A stretch of DNA of 25,818 bases. Origin: an uncultured Alphaproteobacteria bacterium. GTDB lineage: Bacteria; Pseudomonadota; Alphaproteobacteria; CAAHEQ01; UBA3637. The DNA is taken from contig CALGXF010000043.1 in assembly GCA_937935995.1 (NCBI GenBank), positions 1 through 25,818 on the forward strand, in the 5' to 3' direction. Below are positions 6,467 to 14,240 of the stretch, piece after piece. Under the pieces are notes generated by a model that saw nothing but the letters and a program-made list of their open reading frames with translations, was not told the DNA's origin and made no database searches. The position numbers were made by a program, and so were the translations under genes. Within the stretch, counting starts at the first letter, position 1. Every line of letters starts with the position of its first letter.

Positions 6467-8941
6467 GTGTCACGACAAATAAATGATGTTTCCGATGCCT
6501 TGATTGTGATTGATGAGCAGGGTCTTATTCAACGCATTAATCCTGTTGCGGCTTCATTGTTCGGATATGCGTGCGAGGAATTGATTGGTCGGATGATACG
6601 GGATATTTTACCGCCGACCCGCCAAAATCCGGGCGAAGAAAAAGGAATTGTTTTTGAAATTTTAAACGGTCGCGTCGAATCGGTTTATAAAAAAGGATTA
6701 AAGAAAAACGGTCTTTCTTTTCCGGTTGACTTGTTTGTGGTGCCGAATGCCGACGGAACGTATACGTGCGTTGTTAAAGATGATACGTCTCGGTTTTTTC
6801 ATGAACAGATTGAAACGATGGCCAATGTGGTGTTAAGGCGCGTGTTAATCGGTGAAAAGCTGGAACATTTTGCGGCTTTTATTTTGGAACAGTTGCGAGA
6901 GGTGTTTCCATTCCCGCTTCTGTGGATTGGTCAATACGAAAAAGATGAAAAAGGTGTTTTGGTTTTGTCTTCTTTGGGCGGGTTGTCTCAATTAGCGGCA
7001 CCGCGCACATTGTTTACGCATTCGGATCAGGCGGTTCATCCGGCTGTTTTGGCGTGTGAACGTATGGAAACCGTGTCGGATGAAGTTGCAGATGAACAGG
7101 GGCGCCCCTATAAAATGATTGCTTTTCCGTTTTTGTCCAAAAAAGCCGTTGTCGGCGTTTTGACGGTTTTGGCACCCAAAGAACACATGAATCATATTGT
7201 TCTCAATCGGTTTGAAAACATTGCTCTTCGGTTGGGCATGATTTTGCAGATTTCGGAAGATCAGAAGTTTTTAAGGCTGTTAAGCACGGCGATTTCATCG
7301 GCGATGAATGCTGTTTTTATTACGGATCAGCACGGAAAAATGATTTGGGCAAACGAAGCGTTTACTCGATTGACCGGTTACGGCTTTGAAGAAGTTGTCG
7401 GCCGCAATCCGAGCTTTTTGTACTCCGGATTGCAACCGCCGGAATTTTACAAAGAAATGTGGAGCAATATTAAAGCCGGTCGTTCGTGGCGCGGAGAATT
7501 GGTTGATCGTCACAAAGACGGGTCTTTGTTTACGATTGAACAAATGATTACGCCGATTTTGGATTATGAAGGTCGTGTAACGCATTATGTGGCTGTGTAT
7601 GATGATTTGACGGCGCGTAAGGATGCTGAAGGCAAAATTATGCATTTGTCTAATTATGACCAGTTAACCGGTTTGCCTAATCGGTCGCTTTTTCACGAGA
7701 AATTAAAACAAATTTTATTAAAAGCGGCTAAAATGAACGAATGTGTGGCTGTTTTGTTTGTTGATATTTCTAATTTCAACCGCGTCAATGATACGTTGGG
7801 GCATGCGGCCGGGGATCAAATTTTAAAATTAATGGCGGATCGGATTTTGTCTTGTGTCACGTCAAAAGATTGGATTGCCCGGATTGACGGGGATGAGTTT
7901 GCCGTGATTTTGCGTGATGTCAAGCAACCCGATGAAATCGGTGATTTGGCGCATCAGATTATTCGCCGCATTCAAGAACCCATTAAAATGGATAAAGATG
8001 AAATTGTTTTGGGCGGATGTGCCGGTATTGCGCTGTTCCCATACGATACGACGGATTCGGAAAAGTTAATTAACTATGCGGATATGACTTTGTTCAAGGC
8101 TAAAAAAGCCGGCCCGAATTCTTATTTCTTCTTTTCACAGCAGCTGAATACCGAAATCGAAGAACGGTTAAAGCTGGAACAGGATATGCGTAAGGCGTTG
8201 GTTCAAAACGAATTCTTTTTAAATTATCAGCCGCAGGTGGATTTAAAAACCGGCCGTGTCAACGGATGGGAGGCTTTGGTGAGATGGAAACATCCTCAAA
8301 AAGGGCTTATTCCGCCGAATTTGTTTATTTCCGCTGCTGAAGACACCGGGCTGATTGTTCCGTTGTTTATGGTCGTTTTGGAAGAGGCTGTCAAGCAATT
8401 AAAAGCTTGGAATAAAATGGGATATCGTGACATGACGATGGCTGTGAATGTGTCATCGGCTCAATTTGAAGATGTGCACTTAACACAGAATATTCAAAAT
8501 ATTTTGAAAAAATACCGGATGAAAGCCAAATCGATTGAATTGGAATTAACGGAATCTCTGTTGATGAAAGATGTGCGTGAAACTCAACAAATTTTAACGC
8601 ATTTGTCTGATAACGGGGTACGAATTGCGATTGATGATTTCGGCACCGGTTATTCTTCGTTGAATTATTTGCGCCGTTTCCCGGTAAATAAGCTGAAAAT
8701 TGACCGTTCGTTTGTCAAAGACATTGATACGGCCAAAGAAAACATTGCGATTGTTAAAGCGATTATCAGTTTGGGGCATATTTTGGGGTTGGAAGTTGTG
8801 GCGGAAGGCGTCGAAAATGCCAAACAACTGCATTTATTGAAACGGTTGGAATGTGATTCCATTCAAGGCTTTTTCTTGGGTGTACCGATGTCGGCCGATG
8901 ATGCGACGTTGTTTTTGCAAAAGAAAAACAAAGTCTCTTAA
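6467..8941 (+). CDS. PAS-GAF-PAS-GGDEF-EAL cyclic-di-GMP signalling protein
   Basis: 824 residues from GTG 6467. Soluble, with no membrane segment. A PAS domain covers about residues 3-110, a GAF-like sensor about 120-260, a second PAS about 265-390 (FITDQHGKMIWANEAF), a GGDEF domain about 400-560 and an EAL domain about 575-820. The GGDEF motif reads DGDEF (474-478), without the RxxD inhibitory site, so cyclase activity is doubtful. The EAL domain keeps its signature: E602-A-L, NVSSAQF, ELTES, D723-D724-FGTGYSS, KLKID and AEGVE. It should therefore hydrolyse cyclic-di-GMP to pGpG, possibly gated by GTP binding to the GGDEF domain (family knowledge). The two PAS domains and the GAF domain probably sense an internal signal that cannot be named. 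It is convergent with a membrane diguanylate cyclase whose stop shares TTAA 8938-8941. Confidence 0.92.
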   Translation: MSRQINDVSDALIVIDEQGLIQRINPVAASLFGYACEELIGRMIRDILPPTRQNPGEEKGIVFEILNGRVESVYKKGLKKNGLSFPVDLFVVPNADGTYTCVVKDDTSRFFHEQIETMANVVLRRVLIGEKLEHFAAFILEQLREVFPFPLLWIGQYEKDEKGVLVLSSLGGLSQLAAPRTLFTHSDQAVHPAVLACERMETVSDEVADEQGRPYKMIAFPFLSKKAVVGVLTVLAPKEHMNHIVLNRFENIALRLGMILQISEDQKFLRLLSTAISSAMNAVFITDQHGKMIWANEAFTRLTGYGFEEVVGRNPSFLYSGLQPPEFYKEMWSNIKAGRSWRGELVDRHKDGSLFTIEQMITPILDYEGRVTHYVAVYDDLTARKDAEGKIMHLSNYDQLTGLPNRSLFHEKLKQILLKAAKMNECVAVLFVDISNFNRVNDTLGHAAGDQILKLMADRILSCVTSKDWIARIDGDEFAVILRDVKQPDEIGDLAHQIIRRIQEPIKMDKDEIVLGGCAGIALFPYDTTDSEKLINYADMTLFKAKKAGPNSYFFFSQQLNTEIEERLKLEQDMRKALVQNEFFLNYQPQVDLKTGRVNGWEALVRWKHPQKGLIPPNLFISAAEDTGLIVPLFMVVLEEAVKQLKAWNKMGYRDMTMAVNVSSAQFEDVHLTQNIQNILKKYRMKAKSIELELTESLLMKDVRETQQILTHLSDNGVRIAIDDFGTGYSSLNYLRRFPVNKLKIDRSFVKDIDTAKENIAIVKAIISLGHILGLEVVAEGVENAKQLHLLKRLECDSIQGFFLGVPMSADDATLFLQKKNKVS

Positions 8942-10212
8942 TAAAGTTCGTAAAACTTATCGTTTTTGTAATAAACCGTTTTGTTTCGGCCGGTTTTTTT
9001 GGCTTTATAAAGCGCTTGATCTGCCATGTTTAAAACAAAATCAGAGCTTTCGGAGCCGACCTTTTCGGCAACGCCCGCGGACAGCGTGATTTTAATTGAC
9101 GCCAAATAAGGATATTTTTCATTTTCGGTTTCATTGTCACAGCGTGTGCGTGACCGCAGGAAAAAATCAGAGTTGGAAATAAGGGCGCGTGTTTCTTCAA
9201 TTTCATCCAAGACTTCTTCCAAATGTTTATACGGAAACAACAAAACGAATTCTTCACCGCCGTATCGGTAAATGTGGCCGGATTTGGCATATTGAGAAAG
9301 TCTGGCGGAAATCATTCTTAATCCCTGATCACCGACTTCATGGCCATAGGAATCGTTAAGTCGTTTGAAAAAATCAATATCCATGATGGATAACGTATAA
9401 GGGTGCCGTTCATATTGACGCAAAGCATTTGTCAAAGCCCGCCGTCCCGGAATATTAGTCAATTCGTCCAAGAACGCCATTCGATGAGAAATTTGCAACA
9501 AACTGAATAAAACACAGGTAACGGCGGCTAAAAAGAAAATGGTTGAAATGTTGCGTTCGTAAATAAAGTAAAAAGAAATGAATGAAGTTGTGAAAACCCC
9601 GATAAACGCTGTGTCCAAAAAAGTGCTTTTCTTGCGAAACGTCCATAAACACAATGCAAAGCAAACAATAAAGCTTAATAATCCCATTTGGGGCATTGAC
9701 AGCATTTGAGAACCGACGAATGCATGGTTTAAAAGATTGGATAAATTGTATTGGAAATTTTTAAAAATGCTTTCGCCAAACAGGGACGGAAGCAGATATG
9801 TGACGATGTAGAGTAAAAAAATCTGGCCGAAGATGACGACGACTTTTCGGATAAAAGCGTGCAAGAAAAGGTCGTCTTGTTTCACACGCGTCATCAAATA
9901 AACGTTTATCGGGAACAAAAGACACATGAACGGATAGGCGATAAGCGTATAATAGTTGTTGTCAAAGCGGTGATTTAAATAGTATTCGATTAAAGTATAG
10001 GCCAAAATCGTTAACAACAATAAAAAGAAAGATTTGTCTTGTTTTAACCACAAACTTAAGCCCAGCGATATACCGCAAATGGTATAAATGGCTGTTTTAA
10101 GAACGATGGATAAGGTTTGTCCGTCCAGAACGATTGATAACAAAAACGACCCGACGAGAACTGTCAGGATGCATAAAAAAGCGTACAAAAAAGACGAAAA
10201 CAATTTTTTCAT
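8938..10212 (-). CDS. Membrane-bound diguanylate cyclase (GGDEF)
   Basis: 424 residues from ATG 10212. The open frame runs further upstream to 10650, but that part overlaps nth and precedes the promoter. About eight hydrophobic helices fill residues 4-241, forming an unrecognised integral-membrane sensor. A GGDEF domain follows from about 250, beginning DELTNIPGRRAL and carrying the intact motif G318-G-E-E-F322 in the context YRYGGEEF. The enzyme should make cyclic-di-GMP from two GTP. No RxxD inhibitory site precedes the motif, so product feedback is probably weak. There is an insertion of about 20 charged residues (RTRCDNETENEKYPY) between the GGEEF motif and the final strands. Convergent with the GGDEF/EAL protein, with which it may form an opposed pair. 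No strong Shine-Dalgarno is visible. Confidence 0.9.
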   Translation of the reverse strand: MKKLFSSFLYAFLCILTVLVGSFLLSIVLDGQTLSIVLKTAIYTICGISLGLSLWLKQDKSFFLLLLTILAYTLIEYYLNHRFDNNYYTLIAYPFMCLLFPINVYLMTRVKQDDLFLHAFIRKVVVIFGQIFLLYIVTYLLPSLFGESIFKNFQYNLSNLLNHAFVGSQMLSMPQMGLLSFIVCFALCLWTFRKKSTFLDTAFIGVFTTSFISFYFIYERNISTIFFLAAVTCVLFSLLQISHRMAFLDELTNIPGRRALTNALRQYERHPYTLSIMDIDFFKRLNDSYGHEVGDQGLRMISARLSQYAKSGHIYRYGGEEFVLLFPYKHLEEVLDEIEETRALISNSDFFLRSRTRCDNETENEKYPYLASIKITLSAGVAEKVGSESSDFVLNMADQALYKAKKTGRNKTVYYKNDKFYELY

Positions 10213-10248
10213 CGCAAATTTTACTTTTTCTTTCCCGTTTAAGATTGT

Positions 10249-10277
10249 ATTATAACATAAAATTTTAAAAGAGTTAA
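10249..10277 (-). promoter_or_regulatory. Predicted sigma70-type promoter of the diguanylate cyclase gene
   Basis: On the minus strand TTAACT (10277-10272) and a perfect TATAAT (10254-10249) are separated by 17 bp. Transcription should begin near 10242, leaving a leader of about 30 bases. This supports ATG 10212 as the start and argues against the longer reading frame. Confidence 0.65.
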
Positions 10278-10314
10278 GCGAAAAGATAATTGATTCATAA
10301 GAAAAGAGGAAAAG

Positions 10315-10947
10315 ATGACAAAAGAAGAAATTCAAACTTTTTTCGAGTTGTTGCGCGCGCAAAATCCTAATCCTAAATGCGAGCTGAACTTTAAAAATGC
10401 GTATACCTTGATGGTGGCGATTATTTTGTCGGCTCAGGCGACGGATAAGGGCGTGAATAAAGCAACAGAAGCTTTGTTTGAAAAAGTGCAAACGCCTGAA
10501 CAAATGTTGGCTTTGGGCGAAGACGGATTGCGGGAATATGTGAAAAGCTTGAATTATTTTAATAACAAAAGCCGCAATATCATCCGCATGACAGAAGTTT
10601 TGTTGGATAAATATAACGGGGAATTTCCAAGAGATTTGGATGAATTGCAAACTTTGCCGGGAGTCGGGCGAAAAACGGCTAACGTCTTTTTAAATGTGTT
10701 GGAACACCGCCCGTTGATTGCCGTTGATACACATGTGTTTCGGTTGGGGAATCGATTAGGATTAGCCCCGGGGAAAACGCCTTTGGATGTCGAAATGAAA
10801 TTGGCGAAAGTTGTGCCGGATGAATTTAAACCCGATGCCCAGCACTGGTTGGTTTTATTGGGGCGTTATATTTGTAAAGCCAAACATCCCAAATGTCATG
10901 AATGTCCGGTCTCGTCGGTTTGTCATGCGGCGGAAAAAGCAATTTAG
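10315..10947 (+). CDS. nth: Endonuclease III, DNA glycosylase/AP lyase
   Basis: 210 residues, the same length class as the E. coli enzyme. Removes oxidised pyrimidines and cleaves the abasic site by beta-elimination in base excision repair. The helix-hairpin-helix reads LPGVGRKTA and places the Schiff-base lysine at K120. The catalytic aspartate is D138 in VDTHV. The [4Fe-4S] cluster cysteines fall at 187, 194, 197 and 203 with C-x6-C-x2-C-x5-C spacing. All these numbers match E. coli Nth. AGAGGA at 10305-10310 precedes the ATG by four bases. The gene opens a long co-directional block. A GATTC (GANTC match) lies at 10292-10296, just upstream. Confidence 0.97.
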   Translation: MTKEEIQTFFELLRAQNPNPKCELNFKNAYTLMVAIILSAQATDKGVNKATEALFEKVQTPEQMLALGEDGLREYVKSLNYFNNKSRNIIRMTEVLLDKYNGEFPRDLDELQTLPGVGRKTANVFLNVLEHRPLIAVDTHVFRLGNRLGLAPGKTPLDVEMKLAKVVPDEFKPDAQHWLVLLGRYICKAKHPKCHECPVSSVCHAAEKAI

Positions 10948-10950
10948 GTC

Positions 10951-10979
10951 TTTTCAAATGCGCCTGTTTCCGCTATGGT
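10951..10979 (+). promoter_or_regulatory. Possible internal promoter before the DUF2207 gene
   Basis: TTTTCA (10951-10956) and TATGGT (10974-10979) are 17 bp apart, each matching four of six consensus positions. The site sits in the 51 bp gap after nth, the widest gap inside the co-directional block. Without it, the downstream genes would depend on read-through from nth. Confidence 0.3.
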
Positions 10980-10985
10980 GAAAAA

Positions 10986-10992
10986 AGGGGAG
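10986..10992 (+). promoter_or_regulatory. Shine-Dalgarno selecting ATG 10999
   Basis: AGGGGAG ends 6 bases before ATG 10999 and lies inside a longer reading frame that begins at ATG 10975. The later start also places a clean signal peptide at the N-terminus. Confidence 0.65.
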
Positions 10993-10998
10993 AACCGA

Positions 10999-12765
10999 AT
11001 GAAGGGATTTTTTAAAATTGTTTTAGGGGGCTGTCTTTGGATGGCAAGCATGGCAACAGCACAGGATGTTGTGCCGGAATCTGTTTTTGAAAACCGGTTG
11101 TCATCGACTGAAGAGACGATTGTCCCGATAGAAGAGGGCAGCCCGGTCTTTTTGGTCGGAGAAACCGTTTTACCGCCGACGCAAAAAGCCCCTCAAGATG
11201 CTTTTGTCCCGCCGCCCGTTGATTGGGAACAAAAACAACAAACTTTAACAATGCAAACGCCGTTCGGTGAAACGTTTTCGGTTCCTTACATTGAACATAT
11301 TCCTTACTTTTTTGTGACAATTCAGCTGTTGTCCAACGGCCAGGCATTGGTAACGGAAAACATTCGGTTGATTACAACGCCTGACGGTGCGCATCCGGCA
11401 TTGTCTCGTGTTTATGAAACGAAAATCGTAACGCCGCAAGGTGTTTATTGGCCTGTGGAGCGGACTTTTTTAAAGGCCGAACATAATTACCAACCGGTAC
11501 CGTTTACCGTAACGCCGGATGAAACAAATGATCGCGTGATGCTGACATTTCCGGATTTGACGGCGTTGGAGGCGGGGTTGCATATTTTCCAGATTTCTTA
11601 TTTGGTACCGCAGGCGCTCATTCCCGGAGAAAATGCGGATTTATTTTTCTTGGGCTTACTGGGACGGTCTTTGCCGTATCCGATAGAGCGCATGGGCATT
11701 TTAATCAGTGTTCCGGCATCGACCCGAATTGTCGGTAAAAAGGTTTTGTTCGGTGAAAACAACATGGCTGTTGAACAAACGGTGGAAACCGGCGAAGATG
11801 AAGCCGGTCATATTGCCATGAAAATCACGCGTCTGTTGCCGCCGATGACGGATGTGCGAGTCGATTTGACGATGGAGAAAACGCCCGAAATCGTGTTGCC
11901 GTGGACGACCCGGTTGGTTGACTTTTTCTTTGATACTTTTTTGATTTGGCTGACAGGACTTCTCGGTTTACTGATTGTTGCTTATTATGCGATTGAAGCG
12001 TGGTTTCAAGGTACGCCCCGGATGTACAAGAAAACAATGGCTAAAGTTGCTCGGCGATTATCTTATGCGCCCGAAGTCATGCGCTTTGTTCTTTATCATC
12101 GAACGGATGCGCGGTCTGCCGGCGGCATTTTGTTGTCTCTGGCCGAAAAAGGAGTTGTTGAATTAAAAGAGCAACCGGATGGGACGCTTCAGGTAACGCG
12201 TACAAACAAACAGGCTGCTTTAACGGCGCCGCAAAAGTATGTTTTAAATCGATTGTTTTCTTCAAAACAGACGAGCGCCGTTTGGAATGCGTATTTGTTT
12301 CAGGAAGATGCCGTCTTTAATCGGCTTATTCGCCGTCAATATGCGCTGGAATATGCCAAATCGGCCGGTCAGGAACTCAGCGGCGGTTGGATTTTGGCTG
12401 CCGTTTGTTGGGTCGGAATCAGCTTTTTAGATATTTCCGTTACCACTTTTGTGTTAATCGGCATTTTGTTATGTGCTTTTGTTTTAGCCGGATATGCTCT
12501 GTTTATGACCAAAGGGCCTTACCGGATGTTTATTCGTGAAACGTATGAAAACAAGGAACGGCATTTGTCGGCGCTGTTGACAGAGCAAGCTTCATTGCAG
12601 CCGGATATGCTTGAAAAAAACATACCGGTTTTGATAGCTTTGGACTGTGTTCGCCGCTGTGCCGGCAGTTCGACAAAGAAAGTTCGGTTTCCGGTTGCTT
12701 TAAAAAGCGCAAAGGAAACTGCAATTCCCTTGACTTTTATTGAAAAAGCAGTCTTTAATAAATAA
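10999..12765 (+). CDS. DUF2207-like membrane protein
   Basis: 588 residues from ATG 10999. A signal peptide ends at about residue 23 (ATA before QD). A large periplasmic beta-rich region follows, with the DUF2207-type opening FVTIQLLSNGQALVTENI. A membrane segment lies around residues 305-335, after a W-T-T-R-L-V-D-F stretch. Next comes a cytoplasmic helical domain with SYAPEVMRFVLYHRTD and GGILLSLAEKGVVEL, the segment that in DUF2207 proteins resembles a winged helix. Two further hydrophobic segments lie around residues 465-510. The family is widespread, usually described as a predicted membrane protein, and has no established biochemical role. It is followed after 26 bp by the SPFH/NfeD pair, suggesting membrane homeostasis (inference). 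Confidence 0.75.
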   Translation: MKGFFKIVLGGCLWMASMATAQDVVPESVFENRLSSTEETIVPIEEGSPVFLVGETVLPPTQKAPQDAFVPPPVDWEQKQQTLTMQTPFGETFSVPYIEHIPYFFVTIQLLSNGQALVTENIRLITTPDGAHPALSRVYETKIVTPQGVYWPVERTFLKAEHNYQPVPFTVTPDETNDRVMLTFPDLTALEAGLHIFQISYLVPQALIPGENADLFFLGLLGRSLPYPIERMGILISVPASTRIVGKKVLFGENNMAVEQTVETGEDEAGHIAMKITRLLPPMTDVRVDLTMEKTPEIVLPWTTRLVDFFFDTFLIWLTGLLGLLIVAYYAIEAWFQGTPRMYKKTMAKVARRLSYAPEVMRFVLYHRTDARSAGGILLSLAEKGVVELKEQPDGTLQVTRTNKQAALTAPQKYVLNRLFSSKQTSAVWNAYLFQEDAVFNRLIRRQYALEYAKSAGQELSGGWILAAVCWVGISFLDISVTTFVLIGILLCAFVLAGYALFMTKGPYRMFIRETYENKERHLSALLTEQASLQPDMLEKNIPVLIALDCVRRCAGSSTKKVRFPVALKSAKETAIPLTFIEKAVFNK

Positions 12766-12791
12766 GTTTCTAATCAACAGAAGGAGGGAAT

Positions 12792-13751
12792 ATGTCCGGT
12801 TTTTTGGGTTTTGCGCTTGTTTTAGTTATCGGCGTCATCATCGTTTTGGTTAAATCCATTGTCATCGTGCCGCAAGGATACGAATACACGGTTGAAAACT
12901 TGGGACGCTTTACACGGTTGTTGCGTCCGGGATTTCATGTTTTAGTGCCGTTTATCGAACGGGTCGGCAGCAAAGTGAACCGGATGGAACAAGTGTTGGA
13001 TGTGCCGTCACAGGAAGTCATTACCAAAGATAATGCGATGGTTCGCGTAGACGGTGTTGTTTTCTTTCAAATTCAAGAATCGGTTAAAGCAGCTTATCAA
13101 ATTCATGATTTATATGCCGGGATGTTGAATTTAGTCATGACAAACATTCGAACCGTTATCGGCGGCATGGAAATTGATGAATTGTTAAGCCAGCGGGATG
13201 TCATTAACCAACGGTTGTTAACGGTTGTGGATGAAGCGACGATTCCGTGGGGGACAAAAATCACACGTGTTGAAATCAAGGATATTTCGCCGCCTCGGGA
13301 TTTAATTGATGCGATGGCGCGCCAAATGAAAGCCGAACGGGAAAAACGGGCTAATATTTTGGAAGCCGAAGGCTTTAAACAAGCAGCGATTTTAAAGGCA
13401 GACGGGGAAAAGCAATCGGCGATTTTATCGGCAGAGGGCCGAAAAGAATCGGCTTTCCGGGATGCGGAAGCCCGAGAACGCGAAGCGCAAGCCGAAGCCA
13501 AAGCGACTCAAATGGTTTCCGAAGCAATTGAACGGGGCAGTGTTCAGGCTTTGAATTATTTCTTGGGACAAAAGTATGTGGACGCGTTGCAACAAATCGT
13601 TCAATCGCCGAATCAAAAATTGTTGATGTTGCCGTTGGAAACGTCCGGGTTGGTCGGCAGTTTGACCGGTATTGCCGAATTAACGAAAGAAGTGTTTCAA
13701 AAAACGCCGGCTGTCTGTGTTCCCGAAAAAAATAATAAGAAGAAGGGTTAG
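12792..13751 (+). CDS. qmcA: SPFH/band 7 membrane protein, stomatin/QmcA-like
   Basis: 319 residues. One N-terminal membrane helix (about 4-24) is followed by the SPFH domain (VPQGYEYTVENLGRFTRLLRPG through about residue 190). After that comes an Ala/Glu-rich coiled coil at about 175-250, containing repeated KADGEKQSAILSAEG-type units, and then a glycine-containing tail. Stomatin-type proteins oligomerise into membrane rings or scaffolds that organise lipids and regulate membrane proteases such as FtsH. E. coli QmcA is the closest named relative I recognise. An almost perfect Shine-Dalgarno AAGGAGG (12781-12787) predicts high translation. The NfeD gene starts 3 bases after the stop, the standard SPFH-NfeD arrangement. 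Confidence 0.93.
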   Translation: MSGFLGFALVLVIGVIIVLVKSIVIVPQGYEYTVENLGRFTRLLRPGFHVLVPFIERVGSKVNRMEQVLDVPSQEVITKDNAMVRVDGVVFFQIQESVKAAYQIHDLYAGMLNLVMTNIRTVIGGMEIDELLSQRDVINQRLLTVVDEATIPWGTKITRVEIKDISPPRDLIDAMARQMKAEREKRANILEAEGFKQAAILKADGEKQSAILSAEGRKESAFRDAEAREREAQAEAKATQMVSEAIERGSVQALNYFLGQKYVDALQQIVQSPNQKLLMLPLETSGLVGSLTGIAELTKEVFQKTPAVCVPEKNNKKKG

Positions 13752-13754
13752 CCC

Positions 13755-14240
13755 ATGAACGAAGCATGGTTTTCTTTTATTTCTGCCGGATTTTGGGGAT
13801 GGTTCATCGCCGGCATTTTGATGATGACGGCCGAATTGTTTATTCCGGGTGTTTTTATTGTGTGGATTGGCATCGGGGCTTTGTTAACCGGTGCCGTTGC
13901 GGCTTTTTTCCCGGAAATTTCGGTTTCTTTCCAACTCTTGCTTTTTGCCGTTTTTTCAACTATATCCGTTTTCTCGGGATGGTTTGTGTACGGTAAAATT
14001 TTCGGCGGGTCGGATAAAGAAAAATATCCGTTTTTAAATCAAGGTGCCAAAGAATTTATCGGTAAAAGCTACCCATTGGTGTCTGCGATAAAAGATGGTC
14101 AGGGACAGGTTAAAATCGGAGATACCGTTTGGCCGGTTAAATCGGATCAGGCTTTGAAAACAGGGGAAATGGTAACGGTTCATCATGTTGACGGAATCGT
14201 TTTGTATGTATCAAAAAAGGGGGAAAAACATGTTTCGTAA
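13755..14240 (+). CDS. NfeD-like membrane protein, partner of the SPFH protein
   Basis: 161 residues. Three hydrophobic segments at about 13-35, 37-53 and 58-80 are followed by a cytoplasmic OB-fold NfeD domain (about 100-155: GKSYPLV, GQVKIGDTVWPV, GEMVTVHHVDGIVLYV). This is the short NfeD type without the protease domain, as in E. coli YbbJ next to QmcA. In the SPFH-NfeD pair it is thought to act inside the ring formed by the stomatin-like protein. ATG 13755 lies 3 bases after the upstream stop, and the end overlaps the next gene by 11 bp, so translation is probably coupled on both sides. Confidence 0.9.
   Translation: MNEAWFSFISAGFWGWFIAGILMMTAELFIPGVFIVWIGIGALLTGAVAAFFPEISVSFQLLLFAVFSTISVFSGWFVYGKIFGGSDKEKYPFLNQGAKEFIGKSYPLVSAIKDGQGQVKIGDTVWPVKSDQALKTGEMVTVHHVDGIVLYVSKKGEKHVS

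Noticed and set aside
10213..10650. N-terminal extension of the diguanylate cyclase across nth
   Set aside because: It would overlap the nth coding region antisense. A good promoter (TTAACT-17-TATAAT) lies inside it, just upstream of ATG 10212.
13755..14240. Full-length NfeD protease (ClpP-class plus NfeD domain)
   Set aside because: The protein is only 161 residues and has no Ser/Lys protease domain. It is the short NfeD type.
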